DNA of 51,969 nucleotides from a virus. The stretch spans positions 1 to 51,969 of IMG/VR virus record IMGVR_UViG_3300020214_000019. One strand, given 5' to 3'. Below the pieces are notes generated by a model. The model saw nothing but the letters and a program-made list of their open reading frames with translations. It was not told the DNA's origin and did no database searches. Position 1 is the first letter of the stretch. Each line of letters starts with the position of its first letter. A program made the position numbers and the translations under genes. Below are positions 25,037 to 33,676 of the stretch, in pieces.

Positions 25037-25388
25037 TAAATCTATGATAACAAATGCGGTAACAACTGTTAGATATTCAATTTTGAAAGCTTCTGTTTAC
25101 TGGGATAGAAAAGAATACTTAACTGTTTATATTAGTAACGGTCAAAAAATTATTAATACTATTTACATACCAGTAAAAGAAAACTTTTTAAGTTCAATAA
25201 ATGGTGACAAAAATGCTTTTATTGAAGAAATTGATAATAAAATCAACAGTTACTTAAAATCTTTGATTGTTAAAGAAAGGTCTCTTCAACACAAAAGAGA
25301 TGTTTTAAAAAAATTCGTAATGATGAAAGTAAAAAACAACATCCCGTTTTTTCTTTTGAAAAAAATTAAAAACAACACTTTTTTGTGA
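25029..25388 (+). CDS. Hypothetical basic protein, 119 aa
   Basis: The start at 25029 (MNSKSMITNAVTTVRYS) is preferred over the in-frame 24978 because AGGGAAGGG precedes it and it overlaps the previous stop (ATGAATAG). A basic 119-residue protein with a beta-rich start and a Lys-rich helical end. Not recognised. Confidence 0.6.
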   Translation: MNSKSMITNAVTTVRYSILKASVYWDRKEYLTVYISNGQKIINTIYIPVKENFLSSINGDKNAFIEEIDNKINSYLKSLIVKERSLQHKRDVLKKFVMMKVKNNIPFFLLKKIKNNTFL

Positions 25389-25402
25389 TACATTCTATTT
25401 GT

Positions 25403-25476
25403 GGCGGGTAAGACTTTTTTTAATATAAATATACCCTTTCTTATAGTATATATATAAATATAAACCCTTACACGCC
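25403..25476 (+). promoter_or_regulatory. Promoter flanked by inverted-repeat arms
   Basis: TTTAAT (25419-25424), a 17-base spacer and TATAGT (25442-25447) form a sigma-70-like promoter. It lies between GGCGGGTAAG (25403-25412) and CTTACACGCC (25467-25476), which are complementary except at one base. The downstream gene is an HTH protein, so autoregulation through these arms is plausible. In this AT-rich region the two GC-rich arms stand out. Confidence 0.4.
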
Positions 25477-25491
25477 AAACTAAGGAGTATC

Positions 25492-26121
25492 ATGTTTAAA
25501 GTTGGATTTTCTAAATTTACAGATGGGAAATTTCGGCACAAGTTTCTTTCAATGAAAGAACAGTTTAAGGACGAAGGTGAACTTCGTAAAAAAACCAAAG
25601 AGATCTTGCACTTATTAGAAATAAGAAGCTATAACAATAATGGAGATGTAAAGTTTCACGATAAAAAAATAGCTGAAGTTCTAAACATGAGCCTTAGAAC
25701 TGTTCAAAGGCATATAAAAATACTTGAAGATTTTGGTTTTATTGCAAGAATAACAAAACATTACTATGATTCAGCAAGAACAGCCGATAGCCATCGTCAA
25801 AGATTTTATTCGGACAGGATAATTAGATGTTTTAGGATATTTTTAGCTAATCATTGTGAAGAAAAACCAAAAGAGTCTATTGGTTGGAAAAACGACTTTA
25901 GACCTAAAATTAAACAGGGTGAATATAATGTAAGCCCAGGATGGTTTGCACGTGAAAACGATGATTCTGGAATAGAACCAATATTTACAAATCTTTATGA
26001 TCTTTTTAATTTAAAAATAATGAGTAAAGAAGTATATAACGCATTTTACCATTTAAAAGATAAATGGTTTGACGGTGATGAAAAAGCAGTAACCATTCTT
26101 GGTAAAAAAGCTTTTACTTGA
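25492..26121 (+). CDS. Winged-HTH DNA-binding protein
   Basis: A 209-residue protein with a clear HTH at about residues 55-85: KFHDKKIAEVLNMSLRTVQR, then HIKILEDFGFIARIT, the pattern of helix-turn-helix replication initiators and transcription regulators. The rest (YYDSARTADSHRQRFYSDR and a C-terminal helical part) resembles plasmid/phage replication-type HTH proteins only loosely. A strong AAGGAG precedes ATG 25492. It may control early genes or the origin. Specific role unknown. Confidence 0.65.
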   Translation: MFKVGFSKFTDGKFRHKFLSMKEQFKDEGELRKKTKEILHLLEIRSYNNNGDVKFHDKKIAEVLNMSLRTVQRHIKILEDFGFIARITKHYYDSARTADSHRQRFYSDRIIRCFRIFLANHCEEKPKESIGWKNDFRPKIKQGEYNVSPGWFARENDDSGIEPIFTNLYDLFNLKIMSKEVYNAFYHLKDKWFDGDEKAVTILGKKAFT

Positions 26122-26163
26122 TTAATCACACCAGTTTAATTAAAATACAGTTAGAGTTGTACT

Positions 26164-26280
26164 ATGAACCATCAAACAATGGAAAAGTTAAGGGCTATAT
26201 ATTATATAAGCGGTATTGTTAGTTTTTGGATTTTTATTTGGAAAGCAATCGAAGTAGTTTCAATTTATAAAAATAAGTAA
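26164..26280 (+). CDS. Small membrane peptide, 38 aa
   Basis: ATG 26164 to TAA 26280. One hydrophobic span (YYISGIVSFWIFIWKAI) with a basic C-terminus. It lies 12 bases upstream of groEL. The ribosome site is weak. Confidence 0.45.
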   Translation: MNHQTMEKLRAIYYISGIVSFWIFIWKAIEVVSIYKNK

Positions 26281-26292
26281 AGGTATAAAATT

Positions 26293-28050
26293 ATGAGTCT
26301 TTTTCAAGCTAGTAAGCCTAAATCAGCCCCTAAAGTAATGGTGGCTCCAGGAAAAGAGTTAAAAGGGATTGTTTTAGAGACAATGGAACATATTGCCAAA
26401 ATGGTTGGTGCAACTTTAGGACCAGGTGGCAGGCAGGTTTTAATTGAAAGAGCCGAAATAGGGTTAAAACCTATTATGACAAAAGACGGGGTAACCGTTA
26501 TTAAAAATCTTGGTTACGATTCAGCTACCCAGCAATTGGTATTAGAAGCCGTGAGAGATGCCGCTATGCGAACCGCATCAGAAGCTGGTGACGGTACAAC
26601 CACAGCCACTATTCTTGCCGAAAGTATTACCAAAAGAACATCAAAGCTTGTTGAACAGAATCCAAAACTTAGCCCACAAAAAATTGTTAGAGAATTACAG
26701 AATTTGATTCCATTCATTTCAAAAGTTATTGACTCGTATAAAATCAACGTAGATGGCGAGAATTCCGAAATTGTTTTACATAAAGTTGCCACCCTATCTG
26801 CAAATGGGGACAAAGAACTGGCGGATGCAATTATTGAATCTTTTAATACAGTTGGAGATGAGGGTAATATTACAATAATTGAGGCTACTGGACCTTCTAG
26901 GTACGAAATAGAAAAAATTTCTGGTTACACTTTAGACAAAGGTTACGAAGAATCTTGCAGAAATTTTTCTAATGGTTTTATAAATGATAAAAGCGGCACC
27001 ATGATTGTATTAGAAAAACCAATGGTAGTTTTATTCGATGGTACAATTAATGATATTTCACAAATACTTGAACCCATGAACAGAATTGGTCAATATTTTG
27101 CTGAAAACCCCCATTTGACTACTGGAATTGTAATAATTTCCCATGGATTTTCCGATAGCGTAGTTGGAGATTTGCATTTAAATTGGAACAAAGGGACGTT
27201 TAAAGTTCTTCCTGTTGTAACAACTCAAACAGCAACACTTAATTCTAGAACCGAACAGCTATATGATTTGCAAGCTTACACAGGTTCGCCGGTGTTTAAC
27301 CCAATTGATAGACCTTTAATTGACATGAATATAGACTTTTTGATTAAGAAAAACAGAGTTAAAAATATTGAAGTTGGCAGGTTTAGAAGTTCTATTATGG
27401 TAAACGAAGAGGAAAGTTTAATAGAAGCAAGAGTAGAAGAGCTGAAATTAAGAAGAGAAAAGCCAGAAAGCCAATATGAAGCACATGAATTAGACGTAAG
27501 AATTGGAAAATTAACTAGCGGCATAGCACGTTTAAATATTTACGGATTAAGCCAGGGTGAAACAAGAGAAAAAAGAGACAGGGCAGAAGATGCTTGGATG
27601 GCTATTAGAGGTGCGGTTAAATATGGCGCAGTTCCTGGCGGTGGATATACTTTAGTAAGAATTGCCGCAGATTTATTAGAATTAGGTAGAAAAGAAAAAA
27701 ATGAATGCCGGAAAATAGCTATTAGCATATTATCCGACGCTCTAGTGGAGCCAGTTAAAATTTTATATAAAAACTATGGTTTTAATGAACAAGAAACCGA
27801 TAGTATGGTTGGCCAGCTTTTGCAAAAAGATGAACAAACTTTCGATTTGTCTGAGTACGAATGGAGAAATAAAATAGATGTTTTAGATTCAGCTCCAGCA
27901 ATTTTAGAAGCAATTAGAAATAGTATGTCCATAGCGTCACTTTTAGGAACTATGGGCGGACTCATTGCTTTTAAAAGAGACAATGATGCTGATAAAGAAG
28001 AAGAAAAATTTGTAAGGCGTTTTGAAAGAGGCGCTGGTCTTAGAGAATAA
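26293..28050 (+). CDS. groEL: GroEL-type chaperonin
   Basis: A 585-residue group I chaperonin. Nucleotide-binding motifs are intact: GATLGPGGRQVLI (39-51), TKDGVTV (63-69, equivalent of Asp52), AGDGTTTATILA (98-109, Asp87), AEDAWMAIRGAVKYGAVP plus GGG (Asp398 equivalent). The apical region diverges and the usual Gly-Gly-Met tail is missing (ends RRFERGAGLRE). Phage chaperonins are known from a few large phages, where they fold virion or replication proteins. A GroES-like gene lies on the other strand at 21987. The stop overlaps the next start (TAATG). Confidence 0.95.
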   Translation: MSLFQASKPKSAPKVMVAPGKELKGIVLETMEHIAKMVGATLGPGGRQVLIERAEIGLKPIMTKDGVTVIKNLGYDSATQQLVLEAVRDAAMRTASEAGDGTTTATILAESITKRTSKLVEQNPKLSPQKIVRELQNLIPFISKVIDSYKINVDGENSEIVLHKVATLSANGDKELADAIIESFNTVGDEGNITIIEATGPSRYEIEKISGYTLDKGYEESCRNFSNGFINDKSGTMIVLEKPMVVLFDGTINDISQILEPMNRIGQYFAENPHLTTGIVIISHGFSDSVVGDLHLNWNKGTFKVLPVVTTQTATLNSRTEQLYDLQAYTGSPVFNPIDRPLIDMNIDFLIKKNRVKNIEVGRFRSSIMVNEEESLIEARVEELKLRREKPESQYEAHELDVRIGKLTSGIARLNIYGLSQGETREKRDRAEDAWMAIRGAVKYGAVPGGGYTLVRIAADLLELGRKEKNECRKIAISILSDALVEPVKILYKNYGFNEQETDSMVGQLLQKDEQTFDLSEYEWRNKIDVLDSAPAILEAIRNSMSIASLLGTMGGLIAFKRDNDADKEEEKFVRRFERGAGLRE

Positions 28051-28298
28051 TGGGCTGGTTTACTTACAAATGTAACACTCATGGCATCTTTAAAGTGTCG
28101 CTCGATAAGCGTGAAAAAAAAGTACCATGTAAAGCATGCAATGAATCGTCTCCACATATTCCAAAAGTTGGAACATCTGTTGTTTATGAAAGATTAGACA
28201 ATGGGGCAATGGGCAGGGCGGTAGAAAGAATACATAATGTTGAAGAATTAATGGAAGAAAGAAACGATAAAAGCAGGGCTGGTGAAGAAAATGAGTAA
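28050..28298 (+). CDS. Zinc-ribbon protein, 82 aa
   Basis: The N-terminus has a CxxHG...CKAC pattern (YKCNTHGIFKVS; VPCKACNESSP), like FmdB-type small zinc ribbons. The C-terminal half is charged and helical. The start overlaps the GroEL stop, so the two are co-translated. Perhaps a regulator or an RNA/protein adaptor; unproven. Confidence 0.6.
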   Translation: MGWFTYKCNTHGIFKVSLDKREKKVPCKACNESSPHIPKVGTSVVYERLDNGAMGRAVERIHNVEELMEERNDKSRAGEENE

Positions 28299-29310
28299 AG
28301 AAATCTTAGACTTAGCTAAAGGCTCTCCAAAATTTTTGGAAGAATATTGGAAAAATTTAGATCTATCTACTACTAAACATGGAATTGAATATTCTAATCT
28401 TAGATTTTCCCCTAATTTCGGCATGGATTATATATTCAATACTACTGATGAAATGAAAGAAACTATAAGAAAAATACATAAAGCCGTTGGAAACGCCAAC
28501 GTACAAGGAAAACACATAATAGTGGGTAATGGCGTAACTCATATTTTAATGGCCGCAATGTATGCATACTATAAAAAATACGGCAACGACTCTGTAATTG
28601 TAAAAAAACCTTATTATTTTAGATTTCCAGATTTTGTTAAAATTTCTAAGCTAAAATTAGTAGATGACGACAGTGACAAAACTTTAAAACCTATAGAACT
28701 TATTACAACACCAAATAATCCCGATAACGAACTCAGAGTTTCAAGGTCTTCTTCAAAGCAAAAAATATATGATTTATCATATCAATGGCCACAGTACTTA
28801 GAAAATGTAGTTTTAAATGATACAGATATAATGACTTTTAGTTTATCTAAAAGCACTGGACACGCTGCTACAAGAATAGGATGGGGTTTAGTAAGCAATC
28901 CAGAAATAGCTGCCATAATGGAGGATTACGTAGAAAATACTACAGTAGGAACAAGTAATGAATCTCAAGAACGCGCTAGACTTATTTTAGGGATTCAAAG
29001 CGAATTAATTGAGAACAAATCGGGGTTGGACTGTTTTTCATATGGAGCAAAAGAATTAAAAAAACGATGGGATAAGTTATCAGACTTAAAAAAAGATTTA
29101 ACATTTGAAATTTTAAATAAAAAAAACAACGGAATGTTTATTTGGTGCAAGATTAAAGATGGTTCAAATGGGTTTGACCATATGATGAAAAATTTCAACG
29201 TTAAAGTAAAAAAAGGTGAAACCGCAGGAATGGGAAGCGAATATTTTAGACTTTCCGCAGGATGTAGTAATTCGACTTTTGAAGAGTTTTATGATAGACT
29301 TAAAAAGTAA
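28291..29310 (+). CDS. PLP aminotransferase of the alliinase/TAA1 (tryptophan aminotransferase) type
   Basis: 339 residues from ATG 28291 (GTG at 28282 is an alternative). Family hallmarks are in order: VGNGVTHILMAAMYAYY (78-94, PLP phosphate site), TTPNNPD (139-145), IYDLSYQWPQY (159-169, with Asp161 for the PLP pyridine nitrogen), and the PLP-lysine motif FSLSKSTGHAATRIGW (Lys187), then a helix with TVGTSNESQERA. This is the pattern of plant tryptophan aminotransferase TAA1 and alliinase, without the EGF domain. It should transfer an amino group between an aromatic or other amino acid and a 2-oxoacid. Highly unusual in a phage; substrate unknown. Confidence 0.85.
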   Translation: MSKEILDLAKGSPKFLEEYWKNLDLSTTKHGIEYSNLRFSPNFGMDYIFNTTDEMKETIRKIHKAVGNANVQGKHIIVGNGVTHILMAAMYAYYKKYGNDSVIVKKPYYFRFPDFVKISKLKLVDDDSDKTLKPIELITTPNNPDNELRVSRSSSKQKIYDLSYQWPQYLENVVLNDTDIMTFSLSKSTGHAATRIGWGLVSNPEIAAIMEDYVENTTVGTSNESQERARLILGIQSELIENKSGLDCFSYGAKELKKRWDKLSDLKKDLTFEILNKKNNGMFIWCKIKDGSNGFDHMMKNFNVKVKKGETAGMGSEYFRLSAGCSNSTFEEFYDRLKK

Positions 29311-30983
29311 TGTTCTCGCTATCAAAAATAGAATTTGAAGGATTCCGATCTTTTAAAGATAAAGTTGTAATTGAGTTTCCAGATACTGGTGCAGTTTTAA
29401 TATCCGGCAAATACAAAAACGAAGAAATATCATCAGGGTCTGGTAAAAGCTCAATACTTATGGCAGTGGCGTATGCTTTAGGGTTTTGTGATTTACCAGC
29501 AACCGAACTTAAAAATTGGAATTCAAAATCTTTTTATGTTAAATTATTATTAAAAAACAATAATGATATCATAGAGATAACTAGAAATCCAAAGTTAGAA
29601 TTAGTTATTTCTGAAGAAACCCTTAATGGAACCGCAGCTCAAGAAAAATTGGACAAAATACTTGGGGTTAATTCGGATTTTTTAAAAATTTTAACGTATA
29701 GACCACAAAGACAGCCAGGTTCTTTCTTAAGGGCACCCGATAGCGAAAAAAAGAATCTTTTACGAGAAATGCTCCAGCTTTCTGATATCGATACCGCCTA
29801 CTCAAATATAAAATCGTATCATGATTCCAAAAGCATTAATTTTGAAACTCAGGAAAGAGAAATTAATTTTTTAAAAATGAATTTGGACAGCTGGAAAGTA
29901 AACGAACAAGAATATGAAAATGCGGAAAAAGCTTATACTAAGTATAAGCAGGAAATTGACGCTATTAAATCAAACAAGGAATTAATAGAAAATACAAATA
30001 AGTTAAACTATATAAAATCTGAGATATCTAGAATTGGTTCAGTTATTAATCAAGCATATACAAAAAAACAACAAAATGTTGATTTTAAATCAAAAATTAA
30101 AATAATTGAATCTGAACTAGAGCACATACTCGATGAAAAATGCCCCACTTGCTTTCAATTTTGGAAAAAAAACGATGATGTTATTAACCGCAAAAAAGTT
30201 TTTATATCCACATTAAAAAATCAAATAGAGGACAACGAAAGATCAATATTAGAATCTGACAAGTTATCTATTAACTTAAGCGAATTACAGTCAGAATATG
30301 ACAGTATCGTACAAAAAACTGGTAGTGAATCAGCGAAAGCTAAAGAAATTATAGAAAAACTTAATATGGCCAAAAATGTTTTAAGTGTTTTATCAGATAA
30401 AAAAAGCAAATACCTTTCAGTAGTAAAGGATATAGAACTAAAAGAAAGCAATCAAAAAAATATTAGATTACAGCTAGATAGATATTCCCACTGTTTAAAA
30501 ATATTGAGCAATCAAGGGTTCTTGGGGTTTATTTTTGATGAGCTTTTGCAAGAATTAGAATCTAGGGTCAATTCTTTAATATCCGAAATACCTAATTTAT
30601 CCACCTTTTCGGTTTCTATAGACTCTTCTCAGGTAAATAAAAATGGTAACATTAAAAATAATATAAGCATTAAACTTCAAAAACTTGGCAGAGAGGTTCA
30701 AATCAAAGCCTTGTCTGGTGGTCAAACTTGTGCGCTGGAGCTTTGTTTTGATTTGGCGATTAGCGAAATAATAAGAAATAGATCTGGGATTAAATTTAAT
30801 TGGGTTGCATTAGATGAAGCTATGGATGGATTAGATATTGAAACTAAAAGATGTGCAATGGAAACAATAAAAAAGAATATTAACGGCTTAATACTTATAG
30901 TCGACCATTCTACCGAAATTAAAGAGTCTTTTGAAAAATTAATTAATGTTGAATTTGACGGCAAAAACAGTTATATTGTTTAA
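29310..30983 (+). CDS. SbcC/Rad50-type ATPase (T4 gp46-like)
   Basis: A 557-residue SMC-like ATPase. The N-terminal Walker A is SSGSGKSSI (41-49); two coiled-coil arms flank a zinc hook CPTC (278-281); the C-terminal ABC part has a signature-like LSGGQTCALELCFD and Walker B WVALDEAMDGLD. It should pair with the nuclease at 21004 to resect DNA ends. The start ATG overlaps the previous stop (TAATG). Length is close to T4 gp46 (560). Confidence 0.93.
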   Translation: MFSLSKIEFEGFRSFKDKVVIEFPDTGAVLISGKYKNEEISSGSGKSSILMAVAYALGFCDLPATELKNWNSKSFYVKLLLKNNNDIIEITRNPKLELVISEETLNGTAAQEKLDKILGVNSDFLKILTYRPQRQPGSFLRAPDSEKKNLLREMLQLSDIDTAYSNIKSYHDSKSINFETQEREINFLKMNLDSWKVNEQEYENAEKAYTKYKQEIDAIKSNKELIENTNKLNYIKSEISRIGSVINQAYTKKQQNVDFKSKIKIIESELEHILDEKCPTCFQFWKKNDDVINRKKVFISTLKNQIEDNERSILESDKLSINLSELQSEYDSIVQKTGSESAKAKEIIEKLNMAKNVLSVLSDKKSKYLSVVKDIELKESNQKNIRLQLDRYSHCLKILSNQGFLGFIFDELLQELESRVNSLISEIPNLSTFSVSIDSSQVNKNGNIKNNISIKLQKLGREVQIKALSGGQTCALELCFDLAISEIIRNRSGIKFNWVALDEAMDGLDIETKRCAMETIKKNINGLILIVDHSTEIKESFEKLINVEFDGKNSYIV

Positions 30984-30996
30984 TACCGGAGAAACA

Positions 30997-31344
30997 ATGA
31001 ATAGCAAAGAAATTCTTAAAAAAGAAATTTACGAAAAAGTTTGTGGGTTAGGTGGTGGGGTATCTTTTGTAGAACTTGAAAAAATAAATAATTTTTGTGG
31101 GGATTGCGGAGTCTTTTTAGGATCAAACAGTAATCTTTTATTATGGAACAAAGTATCGCAAGACGCAAGCGATGCAATAAAAGAGCTTTTAGAAGAAAAT
31201 TTAATTATTACAAAAGTAGTAAATCCAATAATTTACGCAGTTGACGGTAAAGTTTTGAGTTTGCCATTAGCAAAAAGAATTTCAAATAAGAAATCAAAAA
31301 ATTTAAAATGGTTGCCAGTTGTTTTTGATAAAGTAAAACAATAA
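30997..31344 (+). CDS. Hypothetical protein, 115 aa
   Basis: The start at 30997 (MNSKEILKKEIYEKV) is chosen because GGAG lies 6 bases upstream; an in-frame codon at 30946 lies inside the upstream gene. Two Cys in FCGDCGVF and a helical N-terminus give a weak winged-helix impression, but I do not recognise a family. Confidence 0.6.
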   Translation: MNSKEILKKEIYEKVCGLGGGVSFVELEKINNFCGDCGVFLGSNSNLLLWNKVSQDASDAIKELLEENLIITKVVNPIIYAVDGKVLSLPLAKRISNKKSKNLKWLPVVFDKVKQ

Positions 31345-31357
31345 AACAGGAGAAAAC

Positions 31358-31651
31358 ATGCCAAAACAAAGTAAAAACCCAAAAACAACTTTTGATAAAG
31401 TTAAAGATTTAGATCCCGATTTTGCACAAGAAGTTAATACCATGACTGATTCTGATCTAAAAGAAAGAGTCATAGTGTTAACTAAGTATTCAATGGAAAT
31501 TGAAGAAGCCAAAAAAGAAGACCAGGATTTAGCCTCCTTAAAAGAGCAGTTAAAAACTACAAACCAAACTTATACAGAACCCCTTAAAGCTAATAAGCTT
31601 AAACGCCAATTGATTCTAGACGTATTAAAAAGCAGAGGCAAACTAGCTTGA
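31358..31651 (+). CDS. Small helical protein, 97 aa
   Basis: A charged, mostly helical 97-residue protein (LTKYSMEIEEAKKEDQDLAS). Good ribosome site GGAG before ATG 31358. Its stop overlaps the TTG start of the RuvC-like gene, so it may be co-expressed with it. Confidence 0.6.
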   Translation: MPKQSKNPKTTFDKVKDLDPDFAQEVNTMTDSDLKERVIVLTKYSMEIEEAKKEDQDLASLKEQLKTTNQTYTEPLKANKLKRQLILDVLKSRGKLA

Positions 31652-32241
31652 TAATACTGGGATTAGATATTAGTAAGCATACTGGTTTCGCCATTCTAAA
31701 AGATGGCGAAATTTTATCTTCTGGCACTTTTGACGTTGATTGCAAAAAACATACTAATTTAGTTAACGAATATAATTATATAGAAGAATCTATAACTTTA
31801 GCCAATTTTGTACTAAAGCTAATTAATGATTTCAATATTGATAAAATATACATAGAGCAAACTAATAGAGGTATTAACCGACATTCCCAAAAAGAATTAG
31901 AATTTTTACATTACGGTATTTTGAAAAGAATTTTTGATAAAAGTGTTCCAGAAAAAGTAAATTATGTTGACACTTCAGCCTGGAGAAGCCTTTTAAAAAT
32001 TAGATTTAGCAAAGAACAAAAACAGCATAATAAGGAAGTAAGAAGTAAAAAGAAAAGGGGTAAAATAACAACTAAGCATTTAGTGGTAAACTGGGTTAAT
32101 TTAACTTTCAATAAAGAGCTTATACTTAAAGATAACAATGAAGCCGATGCTGTAGCGATAGCTTATTATGGCACGGAAACCTTAAAATCCCTGCAAAAAC
32201 AAGATAGTACAGAATTATCTTTACAAGATGCTTTTAATTAG
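31648..32241 (+). CDS. RuvC-like Holliday junction resolvase
   Basis: A 197-residue RNase H-fold nuclease. Acidic residues are visible in MIILGLDISKHTGFA (Asp7), IYIEQTNRG (Glu) and NNEADAVAIAYYG (two acidic residues at the end), the phage RuvC/crossover-endonuclease pattern. A TTG start is supported by GAGG 9 bases upstream and overlap with the previous stop. Likely resolves branched DNA before packaging. Confidence 0.82.
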   Translation: MIILGLDISKHTGFAILKDGEILSSGTFDVDCKKHTNLVNEYNYIEESITLANFVLKLINDFNIDKIYIEQTNRGINRHSQKELEFLHYGILKRIFDKSVPEKVNYVDTSAWRSLLKIRFSKEQKQHNKEVRSKKKRGKITTKHLVVNWVNLTFNKELILKDNNEADAVAIAYYGTETLKSLQKQDSTELSLQDAFN

Positions 32242-32268
32242 CCATAATACCAATCAATAGGAAACATT

Positions 32269-33000
32269 ATGTCAAATATGTGGAATGAAGACGATTTAGA
32301 TATGGAAGAAGTAACTGAAGATTCTTCAAATGAATCCGAAGATTATTCTCATTCATATTTAAAAAACGAGGCGGTAAAAAGAATTTCAAAGGCAAAGCTT
32401 TTTGAATCTTTGCTTACAGCATCATTTTTTGACGAAGAAGAGGTTGAACAATCTATTAAGCGTGAAGTAGAAAAAGAAATTAAAACGTTTATTGTTTCTA
32501 GATTAGAGGATCTTTTAGGAATCAGGTCTGCGCCCGAACAACCTGTAAAAAACACAACTCAAAATTATAATAGAAATTCAATGTCTTTAACGCCAGAAGA
32601 AACTGCTGCATTAAAATTAGTAGCCAAAAAAGTCACCTCATCCATGTCACCGCAGCAACCCCAGCAACCAATTAAAAAAATAACCAAGAAAAAACCTGTG
32701 GCTAAACAAGAGCCTTATTTGCAGTCAAAGCCACAACAAAAACCTAAAGCAAAATCTAAAGTTGAATCAGAATTAGAAAGAAGTTCAAATACTTCAAAAG
32801 CTACTGGACAAAATTATGCACAAGTAAACAATCCAGATAGGATTCCGCAGCCATCCCAGGATATTATGAACCAGCTTATGCAAACGCAAGCTGCTAAGTC
32901 TTTTGCAAACTTTTCTGGCGGACAATCGCAAGAAAGTCAAATATTAGCTGCGGCTATCAGTTTAGCTCAGCAAAAAAACAGAAACGTAAAAGAGGACTAG
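32269..33000 (+). CDS. Acidic N-terminus, Gln/Lys/Pro-rich protein, 243 aa
   Basis: Residues 1-30 are strongly acidic, 35-85 helical, then a low-complexity PQQPQQPIKKITKKKPVAK region (about 128-170). The C-terminus contains SGGQSQESQILAAAISLAQQ. No family recognised. The composition suggests a flexible linker protein in the replication cluster or a virion component. Confidence 0.6.
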   Translation: MSNMWNEDDLDMEEVTEDSSNESEDYSHSYLKNEAVKRISKAKLFESLLTASFFDEEEVEQSIKREVEKEIKTFIVSRLEDLLGIRSAPEQPVKNTTQNYNRNSMSLTPEETAALKLVAKKVTSSMSPQQPQQPIKKITKKKPVAKQEPYLQSKPQQKPKAKSKVESELERSSNTSKATGQNYAQVNNPDRIPQPSQDIMNQLMQTQAAKSFANFSGGQSQESQILAAAISLAQQKNRNVKED

Positions 33001-33009
33001 GAGATTAAA

Positions 33010-33648
33010 ATGAGTCAGACAGATGTTTTAGTAAAATTAGAAGAATCTGTATTTGAAGTTAAATCTAAAAATACAGTTTTGGAAGGTAAAACTTCTTCGC
33101 TGCAAAGTAACGTGCAAGAACTTACCACAAAAGTTGATACAACGGATAAAAAAGTAGCAAATTTGGCTACAAATGCTCAATCAGCTCTTAAAGCTATAGT
33201 CGATCAAAATTTGGCACTAGAGCAAACTATCATTAGCTTAGGTAAACTGATAACAGCTTTTACCAAAGTTTTAGTTAAGCATAAGCTTATTGAAGATGGC
33301 GAAATTATGTCTGAGCTTAGAGCTATTGACGAAAACAACGAAAGAGAAAAATTAGAGTCTTTAAAATCTTCTGGGCTGTTAGAAGATTCCGAAACTTCAA
33401 ACGAAGAATCTGTATTAGTATTGAAACATGAAGTTGCTACTGAACAAGGTAATGTGACAGTTTCAAATTACAGCCCAGTACAACTATCAGAAATTCCTAA
33501 AGAAGATGCCACAAGAGCAAAACTATTAGGATTAAAAATTGGAGATCGGTTTACAAAGGAGGTAGAATTAAAAGACGGCAATAAAGAAACTAGCCAATTT
33601 ACAGTGCTGCATGTTTACAGCTTTAAAAATAGCTCGGAAGCTAAGTAA
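33010..33648 (+). CDS. Coiled-coil protein, 212 aa
   Basis: The N-terminal 95 residues form a heptad-rich coiled coil (KNTVLEGKTSSLQSNVQEL). The C-terminal part is beta-rich (LGLKIGDRFTKEVELKDGNK). Start ATG 33010, 9 bases after the previous stop, with GGAG. Unknown function. Confidence 0.6.
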   Translation: MSQTDVLVKLEESVFEVKSKNTVLEGKTSSLQSNVQELTTKVDTTDKKVANLATNAQSALKAIVDQNLALEQTIISLGKLITAFTKVLVKHKLIEDGEIMSELRAIDENNEREKLESLKSSGLLEDSETSNEESVLVLKHEVATEQGNVTVSNYSPVQLSEIPKEDATRAKLLGLKIGDRFTKEVELKDGNKETSQFTVLHVYSFKNSSEAK

Positions 33649-33676
33649 TTAAAGTTAAACATTAAAAGGGTAGGAT

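Noticed and set aside
26514-28157. Several minus-strand ORFs over groEL
   Set aside because: Antisense shadows of a conserved chaperonin gene.
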